This document shows, piece by piece, positions 29,698 through 37,967 of a stretch of DNA of 64,000 nt. This DNA comes from Pseudomonadota bacterium (GTDB lineage: Bacteria; Pseudomonadota; Gammaproteobacteria; Xanthomonadales; Xanthomonadaceae), in contig JAFEBW010000025.1 of the NCBI GenBank assembly GCA_018242445.1, positions 47,709-111,708 of the forward strand, given 5' to 3'. Positions within the stretch are counted from its first letter, which is position 1; each line of letters starts with the position of its first letter. The position numbers and the translations under genes were made by a program. The notes below the pieces were generated by a model. It was not told where the DNA came from. It made no database searches and saw only the letters and a program-made list of their open reading frames with translations.

Positions 29698-31536
29698 TCA
29701 CGCCAGCGCCTCGGCCTCGCGCTGCTGCAATTGCAGTTTCCACATCCCCGCGTAAGCCCCGTCGCGCGCGAGCAGGGCCGCGTGGCTGCCGCGTTCGACG
29801 ATGCGGCCGGCGTCCAGCACGAGGATCTCGTCGGCGTTCATCACCGTGGACAGCCGGTGCGCGATCACCAGCGTGGTGCGGCCCACCGCGATGCGTTCGA
29901 GTTCGGACTGGATGGCCTGCTCGGATTGCGTGTCCAGCGCCGAGGTGGCCTCGTCGAAGATCAGGATCGCCGGGTTCTTGAGCAGGGCGCGGGCGATGGC
30001 CACGCGCTGTTTTTCGCCGCCGGACAATTTCAGGCCACGTTCGCCGACTTCCGTTTGGTAGCCGTCGGGCAAGGACGCGATCAGCTCGTGGATGTGTGCG
30101 GCGCGCGCGGCGGCCTCGACTTCCTCCGTCGTCGCCTCCGGGCGGCCGTACTGGATGTTGTAGAAGATGGTGTCGTTGAACAGCACGGTGTCCTGCGGCA
30201 CGATCGCGATCGCGCCGCGCACGGAGGCCTGGGTGTAGTCGCGCACGTCGCGCACCGTGTCGGACTCGTCGCTGACGGTGATGCGGCCTTCATCCACGTC
30301 ATAGAAGCGATACAGCAACCGCGCCAGCGTGGATTTGCCCGAACCCGAGTGCCCGACCACGGCCACGGTGCCGCCCGGCGGGATCTCGAAGTTCACCCCG
30401 TGCAGGATCGTGCGCCGCGGGTCGTAGCCGAAGCGCACGTCCTCGAAGGCCACGCGCGGGCGTTGCGTGTGCAGCGGCAGCGCGCCGGGGCGATCCTGCA
30501 CGTCCTGACGCTCGTCGAGCAAGCCGAACAAACGCTCGAGGTTGGTGAAGGCCGCCTTCACCTCGCGGTACATCATGCCCAGCAGGTTCAGCGGCGCCGA
30601 CAGTTGCAGCAGGTAGGCGTTGACCAGCACCAGGTCGCCCACCGTCATCGAGCCTGCGACCACTCCGGCCGCCGCGCGCCACATCATCGCGGTGACGCCG
30701 ATGGCGATGATCGCGCTCTGGCCGAGGTTGAGCAGCGCCAGCGTCTTGCGCGCGAGCACGTTGGCGTTTTCCAGATGCACGAGGCTGGCGTCGTAGCGGC
30801 GCGCCTCGTGCTCCTCGTTGCCGAAGTACTTGACGGTTTCGTAGTTGAGCAGCGAATCCACCGCGCGCTCGTTGGCGCGGGTGTCGGCCTCCACCGAGGC
30901 GCGGTAATAGCGCGTGCGCCAGTCGGTGATGGCGAAGGTGAACGCGCCGTAGGCGACGAGCGTGACCAGGGTGATGCCGGCGAAGCCCCAGTCGTAGTTC
31001 CACACCAGCACGAAGGTCACCAGCGCCACTTCCACGAGGGTCGGCAAGATGGTGTACAGCGACCAGTCCAGCAGGTCGGAGATCGCGTTGCCGCCACGCT
31101 CGACGTCGCGGGCCACGCCGCCGGTGCGCCGCGCGAGGTGGAACTTCAACGACAGCGCGTGCAAATGACGGAACACCTGCAAGGTGACTTGCCGCGACAC
31201 CCGCGCCATCACCCGCGCGAACACCACCTGCCGCAATTCGGTGAATAGCGTGACCGCGATCCGCGAACCGCCATAGGCCAGCAGCAGCGCGACCGGCAGG
31301 GCGAGGATGGCGTGCGCGCCGGCCTTCGGCCCGAGCCCGTCCACGAGCTGCTTGAGCAGCATCGGCACCGCGAGGTTGGCGACCTTGCCGGCCAGCACCA
31401 GCGCCAGCGCCAGCCCGATGCGCCCGGCGTAGGGCCGCAGGAAAGGCAGCATCTCGCGCAGTACCTGCATCTCGCTGCGCGCGGAGGCAGGCTTGGCGAG
31501 CGGGGCTTCGCCGGTGGGTTGGGCTGGGGTGGTCAT
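29698..31536 (-). CDS. ABC exporter, heavy-metal/ATM1 type (permease fused to ATPase)
   Basis: 612 aa. Six membrane helices (about 25-310) are fused to a nucleotide-binding domain with GHSGSGKSTLARLLYRFYD (Walker A), LSGGEKQRVAIARALLK (signature) and ILIFDEATSALDTQSE (Walker B). The NSLLNYETVKYFGNEEHEARRYD segment is typical of the ATM1/HMT subfamily, which exports glutathione-linked or iron-sulfur related compounds. The ATG at 31536 is preferred; an upstream TTG would add 25 residues. Confidence 0.9.
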   Translation of the reverse strand: MTTPAQPTGEAPLAKPASARSEMQVLREMLPFLRPYAGRIGLALALVLAGKVANLAVPMLLKQLVDGLGPKAGAHAILALPVALLLAYGGSRIAVTLFTELRQVVFARVMARVSRQVTLQVFRHLHALSLKFHLARRTGGVARDVERGGNAISDLLDWSLYTILPTLVEVALVTFVLVWNYDWGFAGITLVTLVAYGAFTFAITDWRTRYYRASVEADTRANERAVDSLLNYETVKYFGNEEHEARRYDASLVHLENANVLARKTLALLNLGQSAIIAIGVTAMMWRAAAGVVAGSMTVGDLVLVNAYLLQLSAPLNLLGMMYREVKAAFTNLERLFGLLDERQDVQDRPGALPLHTQRPRVAFEDVRFGYDPRRTILHGVNFEIPPGGTVAVVGHSGSGKSTLARLLYRFYDVDEGRITVSDESDTVRDVRDYTQASVRGAIAIVPQDTVLFNDTIFYNIQYGRPEATTEEVEAAARAAHIHELIASLPDGYQTEVGERGLKLSGGEKQRVAIARALLKNPAILIFDEATSALDTQSEQAIQSELERIAVGRTTLVIAHRLSTVMNADEILVLDAGRIVERGSHAALLARDGAYAGMWKLQLQQREAEALA

Positions 31537-31929
31537 GGGCTGGATGTGGAGGATCGCCGCAGCGGGTTCAAGGCGCAAGCTTGATGACCGTTGCAAACGG
31601 GGATATGCCAAAGCGATGCGATGTGCGGGCGCAGGCGACTGGTATGCTTGATGCGGTCGAATGGGTTCCGGTGCTGCTTCGTTGATCCTGGCTTGCGCTG
31701 GCAGCTCAGGTAGCTACGGGACTGGCAGGAGAAACCCCTCTCCCTCCGGGAGAGGGTGCCGAAGGCGGGTGAGGGAAAGGTCTCGCAGCTCTCGACGGTG
31801 TGACTGCAATCTGGCTGTTCAAGTCTGGATGTTCACAAGCTTCCCTCATCCGGCGCTGTGCGCCACCTTTCCCCGGAGGGGGAAGGGCAATGCCAAGCTG
31901 TCTGCCCTCCAAGTTCCAGCAAGGTTTCG
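31537..31929. other. 393-bp divergent spacer with inverted repeats
   Basis: No gene is seen. It separates the minus-strand ABC exporter from the plus-strand Bcr/CflA gene. About 31737-31775 holds CTCTCCCTCCGGGAGAGGGTGCCGAAGGCGGGTGAGGGAAAG, and about 31845-31890 holds CCCTCATCCGGCGC with CACCTTTCCCCGGAGGGGGAAGG. The two elements are of the same family and face each other. Promoters for both genes must lie here but none stands out. Confidence 0.65.
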
Positions 31930-33231
31930 ATGCGCCCCGATCCCTCCATCTCCCGCACCCGGCTGGCGTTCGTGCTGGGTGCGCTGGCCATGTTCGGCCC
32001 GTTCTCGATCGACACCTTCTTCCCGGCGTTCGCCGCGATGGGCACGGATTTCGGCGTCGGCCAGGTGCCGATGCAGCAGACGATCAGCGTGTACCTGATC
32101 GCCTACGCGGCGGCATCGCTGTTCCACGGCGCGCTGTCGGATGCCTTCGGGCGTCGCCGCGTGATCCTGTCGGGGTTGACGGTGTTCGCGCTCGCCTCGG
32201 TCGGCTGCGCACTTTCGCGCACGCTGGGAACCCTGCTGGCGTGGCGCGCGTTGCAAGGGCTGTCGGCTGGCGTGGGCCTGATCGTCGGCCGCGCGGTGAT
32301 CCGCGACTGCCTGCACGGCCACGAGGCGCAGAAGATGATGAGCAACGTGTCGATGATCTTCAGCATCGCCCCGGCGATCGCGCCGATGGTCGGCGGCTTC
32401 ATCCTCGGCTGGGGCTCTTGGCACGACACCTTCTGGTTCCTCGTGCTGTTCGCGCTGGCGTTGTGGACGGCCACGTTTTTCGCCTTGCCCGAGACCCATC
32501 CGCCGGCGGCGCGCATCGCCTTCCATCCCGACACGCTGCTGGCTTCGTTTCGCGCGATGCTGGGCAACCGCGCGTTCGTGAAGCTGGCGCTGGCCGGCTC
32601 GATGAACTTCAACGCGCTGTTCCTCTACATCTCCTCGGTGCCGGTGTTCGTGCCGGAATTGCTGGGCCTGGACGAGCGTCAATACAGTTGGTTCTTCGCG
32701 CCCACCATCGGCGGGATGATGCTCGGTGCGTTCGCTTCCGGGCGCATGGCCGGGCGCGTGGATGGACTGCGGATGGCGAACTGGGGCTGGCTGATCGGTG
32801 GCATCGCCGGGGCCATCAACATCGCCTTCAACCTGCTGGCCACCGACCTGCACCCGCTGCCATTCACCGTGTTCGGCGTGCCTTTGCTGCTGCCGCTGGC
32901 GGTGTTGCCGGTGAGCCTGATGGCGTTCGGCATCGCGCTGGTGTTCCCGATCCTCACGCTGGCCTTGCTCGACATGTATCCGCAGCAACGCGGCGGCGCA
33001 TCGTCGGCGCAGGCCTTCATCGGCTTGATCCTCAATGCCATCGTCGCCGGCGCGATCGCGCCGTGCATCGCCCCGGCGCATGGCGCGCACCTCGGCCTGC
33101 GGCTGGCCGCGACCGCCGCGGGATTCACCTTGATCGGTTGGTTGCTCTGGCGCGGGCATGCGCGCAATCCAGCGGCCTCGCCCAGTCCTGTCGTCGATGC
33201 GCTGCCGCTGGAGCCGGTGGACGAGATGTGA
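31930..33231 (+). CDS. Bcr/CflA family multidrug efflux MFS transporter
   Basis: 433 aa, 12 predicted membrane helices. The N-terminus LGALAMFGPFSIDTFFPAFAAM and the loop HGALSDAFGRRRVILSGL (motif A) are typical of Bcr/CflA. The family exports bicyclomycin, chloramphenicol, sulfonamides or cysteine; the actual substrate is not readable. The start ATG 31930 lies just after a repeat element. It converges with the amino acid permease. Confidence 0.9.
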   Translation: MRPDPSISRTRLAFVLGALAMFGPFSIDTFFPAFAAMGTDFGVGQVPMQQTISVYLIAYAAASLFHGALSDAFGRRRVILSGLTVFALASVGCALSRTLGTLLAWRALQGLSAGVGLIVGRAVIRDCLHGHEAQKMMSNVSMIFSIAPAIAPMVGGFILGWGSWHDTFWFLVLFALALWTATFFALPETHPPAARIAFHPDTLLASFRAMLGNRAFVKLALAGSMNFNALFLYISSVPVFVPELLGLDERQYSWFFAPTIGGMMLGAFASGRMAGRVDGLRMANWGWLIGGIAGAINIAFNLLATDLHPLPFTVFGVPLLLPLAVLPVSLMAFGIALVFPILTLALLDMYPQQRGGASSAQAFIGLILNAIVAGAIAPCIAPAHGAHLGLRLAATAAGFTLIGWLLWRGHARNPAASPSPVVDALPLEPVDEM

Positions 33232-33234
33232 TGC

Positions 33235-34560
33235 TCAGGCCGGCACGGCCTGCCGGCCCGAGCGCATCCACGCATGCAGCGGCAGACCGGCGAGCATCAA
33301 GACCACGCCCCACAGCACGGCTTCGCGGCCAGCGCCGTACAGCGTCCACAGTGCGTAGAACGCCCCCAGCGCGCCGGCGACGGCCAACCCGACACTGCGC
33401 CCGCGCGCACCGATGCCCGCGCTGGTCTGCAAGGTGCGCAGCAAGGCCAGCGCACACAGCAGGTACATGAACAAGGTCGCGGTGGTCGAAAGCAGGATCA
33501 TGAAATTGAAGACGGCAGTGAGCGATTTGCCGTAGCTGGTGGCGAGGATCGACGAGGTCAGCACCGCGTTGACCACCAACGCGATGACCGGCGCACCGCG
33601 CGATGAAACCCGCGCGAACGCTGCCGGAAACAGGCGGTCGCGCCCGAGTTGCGCGGCGAATTCGGCATTGAGGAAGGTCCAGCCGTTGAGCGCGCCGAGG
33701 CAACTGATCGCCGCAAACAGCGCTACCGCGTGCCCGGCGGTGCTGCCCCAGAACAGGGTCACGGCATCGGCGAAAGGTGCGGTCGAATGCACGAGTTGGG
33801 CACCGGGTATCAGCGCCATCACGGTGGTGCAGGCGATGACGGTAATGCCGGCCGAAATCACCGCGCCCAGCACGCTGGCCAGTGGTACGTTGCGATCCGG
33901 ATTGTGGATGCGGCACGCCACCATCGCCGCCGATTCGACGCCGGTCAGCGCCCACAGGGTCAACGCGGCGGCGGCGGTCACGTCGCCCAGCTTGAACGGT
34001 GTGGCTGCCAGATGCGCGTTGTGCAATTGCGGGTTGCCGGTGGAGAACAGCCAGATACCCAGACCGATGACGGCGATGAGCGGCACGAGCTTGATCACCG
34101 TGGTAGCCATCTGGGTATGACTGGCCGCGCGCGCACCATGCAGGCTGACGCCGGTGAGCAGCCACACCACCCCGAAGGTGGCGGCGGGCGCGGCGATGGA
34201 TCCTGCCAGCCACGGCAACAGATTGCTGAGGTAGCTGACGGCGGCGGTCGCCAGCGCGACGTTGCCGACGAGGTTGGCCAGCCAATAGGCCCACACGACC
34301 ATGAACGCCGTCGCCTCGCCGAACGCGGCGCGGGTGTAGTCCTGCGGCCCGCCGGCCTGCGGGAACGCGCGGCTCAATCCGGCGAACACCAGTGCCAGGG
34401 TGATCGAGCCGGAGGCGGTCAGCAGCCATGCCCACACGCTGTTCAGGCCGAACGGCGCCAGCGATGCGGGCAGCAGGAAGATGCCCGAGCCGACGATGTT
34501 GCCGACCACCAGCGCGACGCATGCCCACAAGCCGAGCTGGCGCGATGCGTTCATGGGCAT
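33235..34560 (-). CDS. APC family amino acid permease/antiporter
   Basis: 441 aa, about 12 membrane helices. The first helix has VVGNIVGSGIFLLPASLAPFG, the unwound GSGIF substrate motif of APC proteins such as AdiC, and the sixth region has LWALTGVESAAM. It most resembles basic amino acid/polyamine antiporters. Two ATG codons six bases apart (34560, 34554) are possible starts. No amino acid decarboxylase is adjacent, so the exchange partner is unknown. Confidence 0.88.
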   Translation of the reverse strand: MPMNASRQLGLWACVALVVGNIVGSGIFLLPASLAPFGLNSVWAWLLTASGSITLALVFAGLSRAFPQAGGPQDYTRAAFGEATAFMVVWAYWLANLVGNVALATAAVSYLSNLLPWLAGSIAAPAATFGVVWLLTGVSLHGARAASHTQMATTVIKLVPLIAVIGLGIWLFSTGNPQLHNAHLAATPFKLGDVTAAAALTLWALTGVESAAMVACRIHNPDRNVPLASVLGAVISAGITVIACTTVMALIPGAQLVHSTAPFADAVTLFWGSTAGHAVALFAAISCLGALNGWTFLNAEFAAQLGRDRLFPAAFARVSSRGAPVIALVVNAVLTSSILATSYGKSLTAVFNFMILLSTTATLFMYLLCALALLRTLQTSAGIGARGRSVGLAVAGALGAFYALWTLYGAGREAVLWGVVLMLAGLPLHAWMRSGRQAVPA

Positions 34561-34576
34561 TCCGATTCGGTCGACG

Positions 34577-34942
34577 TCAGCCGGCGTAGAGGGTGGCCGC
34601 GAGCGCCGCGATCGCCGGGAAGCCCTGCGCGTACAGGATGCGCATCTTCACGCTGTACGCACCGTACAGCGCGGCGACGATCACGCAGCCGAGGAAGAAG
34701 CACTTCAGCTGCAAGGCGAAAGCAGGGTTTGGTTCCAGCAGGCTCCAGACCAAGCCGGCGACGAGAAAACCGTTGTACAGGCCCTGGTTGGCGGCGAGTG
34801 ACTTGCTCGCCTCGGCGAACTCGGCAGTCAGCCCGAATACCCGCCGCGTCGAGGGTTTCGTCCACGCGAACATTTCCAGATACAGGAAGTACAGGTGTTC
34901 GACGGCGACCAGGCCGACGAGGATCGTGGCGAGCAGGTGCAT
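34577..34942 (-). CDS. DUF1304 family membrane protein
   Basis: 121 aa with four predicted membrane helices. It begins MHLLATILVGLVAVEHLYFLYLEMFAW and contains NQGLYNGFLVAG, the DUF1304 signature. Function is not established. It lies 16 bp upstream of the permease gene on the same strand and may share its transcript. Confidence 0.88.
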   Translation of the reverse strand: MHLLATILVGLVAVEHLYFLYLEMFAWTKPSTRRVFGLTAEFAEASKSLAANQGLYNGFLVAGLVWSLLEPNPAFALQLKCFFLGCVIVAALYGAYSVKMRILYAQGFPAIAALAATLYAG

Positions 34943-35253
34943 GGGGCAACCTCGGGCGGACTGTGGCGGGTCGGCGGATCATGTGCCCGTGGATGCCGTT
35001 GGGCAAGCAGAATCGCGATGTGATTGGCAAGCGGGTACTCCCTTCTCCCATTGGGAGAAGGTGGCGCGTAGCGCCGGATGAGGGAACGCGCCTCGACGTG
35101 CGATGGAGTTGGCTTCCTGATGGCTCGGCATAATTCCCTCACCCGCCGCGCCTGTGGCGCGCCGGCCTCTCCCGGAGGGAGAGGCAAGGTTGCATCTCAT
35201 GCCACGAGAACGAATCCCGCTACAGTATCCACATCCCTTCAGCGTACCCGTCC
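34943..35253. repeat. 311-bp divergent spacer with two repeat copies before radA
   Basis: No gene is seen. About 35037-35090 is CCTTCTCCCATTGGGAGAAGG followed by GCGCGTAGCGCCGGATGAGGGAA. About 35130-35190 is CCCTCACCCGCCGCGCC followed by GGCCTCTCCCGGAGGGAGAGGCAAGG, in the opposite orientation. TACAGT at about 35221 could be a radA -10 element. The spacer is divergent between DUF1304 and radA. Confidence 0.75.
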
Positions 35254-36630
35254 ATGCCCAAAGCCAAGACCGCCTACGTGTGCTCCGAATGCGGGGCCGA
35301 CTACAGCAAGTGGCAGGGCCAGTGCGATGCCTGCGGGGCGTGGAACACGCTGTCGGAATTCGTGGTCGGATCGGCGGTTCCCACCGGAGCGAAAACGCCT
35401 GCGCGCACCGGCTACGCGGGTGCCGACGCGGCCAAGGTCGTGCCGCTGCATACCGTGGGTGAAACCGAGGAAGTACGCACCCTCACCGGCATCGGCGAGT
35501 TCGACCGCGTGCTCGGCGGCGGGCTGGTGGAAGGCTCGGTGGTGCTGGTCGGCGGCGACCCAGGCATCGGCAAATCGACCTTGCTGTTGCAGGCGCTGGC
35601 GAGCCTGCGCACCGTGTTGCCGGGCTTGTACGTCACCGGCGAGGAGAGCCTGGCGCAGGTCGCCACGCGCGGACGGCGGCTGGGGCTTTTGCTCGATGGC
35701 CTGCACGCGCTGGCCGAGACCTGCATCGAGCGCATCCTCGCGCAGGCGCAGTCCGCCAAACCCAAACTCATCGTCGCCGATTCGATCCAGACCCTGTGGA
35801 GCGAGCAGCTCGCCGCCGCGCCCGGCTCGGTGTCGCAGGTGCGCGAAACCGCCGCGCGCCTCGTGCGCCACGCCAAGGAAACCGGCACCAGCGTCTTCCT
35901 CGTCGGCCACGTCACCAAGGAGGGCGGCATCGCCGGCCCGCGCGTGCTCGAGCACATGGTCGATGCGGTTTTGTATTTCGAAGGCGAGACCGGCTCGCGC
36001 TTCCGCGTGCTGCGCGCGTTCAAGAACCGCTTCGGCGCGGTCAACGAACTGGGCGTGTTCGCGATGGGCGAGCGTGGCCTGCGCGAGGTGCCCAACCCGT
36101 CGGCGATCTTCCTGTCCGGCTCGGATGCGCCGCAGTCTGGCAGCGTGGTGATGGTCACCCGCGAGGGTACGCGCCCGCTGCTGGTGGAAGTGCAGGCGCT
36201 GGTGGATCACTCGCCGCTGGCCAACCCGCGCCGGGTGACGCTGGGCCTCGAACAAAACCGGCTGGCGATGCTGCTGGCGGTGCTGCATCGCCACGGCGGC
36301 GTGGGCGTGTTCGATCAGGATGTATTCGTCAACGTCGTCGGCGGCATCCGCGTGCAGGAGACGGCCGCCGACCTGCCGGTGCTGCTGGCGGTGCTGTCGT
36401 CCTTGCGCGACAGGCCGCTGGCGGAGAAGACCGTCGCCTTCGGCGAGGTCGGCCTGTCCGGCGAGATCCGCCCCGTGCCCAACGGCGAGGAGCGTCTGAA
36501 GGAAGCTGCCTCGCACGGCTTCCGCCGCGCGATCGTGCCGAAGGCGAATGCACCCAAGCGGGGCAGGGTGGGCGAGATGGAAGTGGTCGGCGTGGAGCGA
36601 TTGGCGCAGGCGCTGGAGCAGGCCGGCTGA
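35254..36630 (+). CDS. radA: DNA repair protein RadA
   Basis: 458 aa. The N-terminal zinc finger has Cys10, Cys13, Cys24 and Cys27 (CSECGADYSKW...CDAC). Walker A GDPGIGKST is at 101-109; the RadA-specific KNRFG motif is in RAFKNRFGAVNELGVF (about 257). The C-terminal Lon-like domain follows. RadA promotes branch migration during recombination. The start is the ATG at 35254. It converges with the small cysteine-rich gene. Confidence 0.97.
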   Translation: MPKAKTAYVCSECGADYSKWQGQCDACGAWNTLSEFVVGSAVPTGAKTPARTGYAGADAAKVVPLHTVGETEEVRTLTGIGEFDRVLGGGLVEGSVVLVGGDPGIGKSTLLLQALASLRTVLPGLYVTGEESLAQVATRGRRLGLLLDGLHALAETCIERILAQAQSAKPKLIVADSIQTLWSEQLAAAPGSVSQVRETAARLVRHAKETGTSVFLVGHVTKEGGIAGPRVLEHMVDAVLYFEGETGSRFRVLRAFKNRFGAVNELGVFAMGERGLREVPNPSAIFLSGSDAPQSGSVVMVTREGTRPLLVEVQALVDHSPLANPRRVTLGLEQNRLAMLLAVLHRHGGVGVFDQDVFVNVVGGIRVQETAADLPVLLAVLSSLRDRPLAEKTVAFGEVGLSGEIRPVPNGEERLKEAASHGFRRAIVPKANAPKRGRVGEMEVVGVERLAQALEQAG

Positions 36631-36661
36631 CCTGCTCCTCGTTGCCTCCTGCCGACAGTGC

Positions 36662-36910
36662 CTACTGCCCGCAGCAGCCGCAGCAGCCTTCACCATCGGC
36701 GCATTCGTCGATGCTGTCCTCACGGCTGCGCACGGGCATGCCCAGAACGCCGGTCATGATCGCGGCCACGCGGTCGCTCGACAGCTCGCTGGCCACCTCG
36801 ACCGCGCCGGGCCTCGACCCGCCGCGCACGTCGGCCAACGGATCCTCGCGGCGGATGGCGGTACGCAGCAGTTCGATCTTCTCGGGGCTTGCATCCAGTA
36901 GTTGCGTCAT
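36662..36910 (-). CDS. small cysteine-rich protein, unrecognised, predicted FNR-controlled
   Basis: 82 aa, no family recognised. The first 65 residues are soluble and helical (MTQLLDASPEKIELLRTAIR..., DRVAAIMTGVLGMPV). The C-terminus CADGEGCCGCCGQ carries five cysteines within 11 residues (70, 76, 77, 79, 80), a plausible metal or cluster site. No signal peptide, so it should be cytoplasmic. A strong FNR-type box lies 65 bp upstream of the ATG, with a -10-like hexamer at the same offset as at narG. It ends 31 bp from the converging radA stop. Role unknown; the context suggests low-oxygen or nitrate metabolism. Confidence 0.7.
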   Translation of the reverse strand: MTQLLDASPEKIELLRTAIRREDPLADVRGGSRPGAVEVASELSSDRVAAIMTGVLGMPVRSREDSIDECADGEGCCGCCGQ

Positions 36911-36968
36911 CGTGGTTCTCGGACGGGGAAGGAGGACGCCACGGTGCCGCGAAGGCGGGGCGGCGTCG

Positions 36969-36982
36969 TTGACGCAGATCAA
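36969..36982 (-). promoter_or_regulatory. FNR/Anr-type box before the cysteine-rich gene
   Basis: Read towards the gene it is TTGATCTGCGTCAA, 9 of 10 matches to TTGAT-N4-ATCAA. The -10-like CACCGT (36946-36941) begins 29.5 bases from the box centre, the spacing of a class II FNR promoter. Confidence 0.65.
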
Positions 36983-37155
36983 GGCGTTTGCCGCCCGGAG
37001 ACGAGGTCAATCTGGCGAACGACGAGCGCTGCCGATCATGAACGCGAGCCGACCTCGCCGCTTGCGCTGGCCACCGGATACGGCATGATCGACGCCTGTC
37101 CCGGCCTTTGCCTGGCTGCGGACACGGGGAACGTAGACCACGAGGGATTGCCGCC

Positions 37156-37905
37156 ATGATCTTTGCCATGCTCGGCTATGGCCGCTTCGGCCATGCTTTT
37201 TCCGACCTGCTGCTGCGTGCCGGCCACGGCGTGCGCGTGTTCGACCCGAAGGCCGAGGTGCCGCCCGCGCTGAAGCGCGAGTCGATGGCGGCGGCGGTGC
37301 AGGATGCCGAATGGGTGGTGCTGGCGATGCCGGTGCCGCTGATGGACGCGGCATTGCGCAAGCTGCGTCCCTTGCTCACGCCACGCCACACGGTCATCGA
37401 CGTCGGCAGCGTCAAGCAGCATCCGTGCGCGATGATGGAAGACCAGCTCGGCGGGGCCATCCCGCACGTGGGCACGCATCCGCTGTTCGGGCCGATGAGC
37501 GTGGCGCGCGGCGAGGCGCTGCGGGTGGTGCTGTGCGCCAGCCCATTGCACCCGGTCGCCGCCGATCGCGCGCGCACCTTGTTCGAGTTGATGGGATTCA
37601 CGGTGATCGCGAAGGACGCGGCCAGCCACGACCGCGCGATGGCGCGCACCCACGCGCTGGCGTTCTACATCGCCCGCGCGATGGTGGAAATGGGCGTGGG
37701 CGAGGATCTGTCGATGGCGCCGCCGTCGTTTCTCGGGCTGGCCAACATGATCGCCACCGTGCGTGGCGATGCCGGGCATCTGTTCGCATCCATCCAGCGC
37801 GAAAACCCGTATACGCAGGCCGCGCGCGAAGAATTGCTGGAGCATCTGGGCAAGATCCACCAACGCCTGCTCGACGGCAAGGACGCGATGCCGATCCCGC
37901 CCTGA
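37156..37905 (+). CDS. prephenate dehydrogenase-like protein (TyrA family, short form)
   Basis: 249 aa. The Rossmann motif is MLGYGRFGHAF (Gly7, Gly9, Gly12) and the prephenate dehydrogenase signature GTHPLFGPMSV has His108 as the likely catalytic residue. The C-terminal helical domain is present but short; no ACT domain. It would oxidise prephenate or arogenate towards tyrosine. The start at 37156 is chosen because the dinucleotide-binding motif should be near the N-terminus; the frame extends upstream without a better site. Confidence 0.82.
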   Translation: MIFAMLGYGRFGHAFSDLLLRAGHGVRVFDPKAEVPPALKRESMAAAVQDAEWVVLAMPVPLMDAALRKLRPLLTPRHTVIDVGSVKQHPCAMMEDQLGGAIPHVGTHPLFGPMSVARGEALRVVLCASPLHPVAADRARTLFELMGFTVIAKDAASHDRAMARTHALAFYIARAMVEMGVGEDLSMAPPSFLGLANMIATVRGDAGHLFASIQRENPYTQAAREELLEHLGKIHQRLLDGKDAMPIPP

Positions 37906-37967
37906 GATCGGATGGTGGACAGCGCCGTCTGCACTGCGCAGCGGCGTCGTCCTTCACGCCCGGATCC

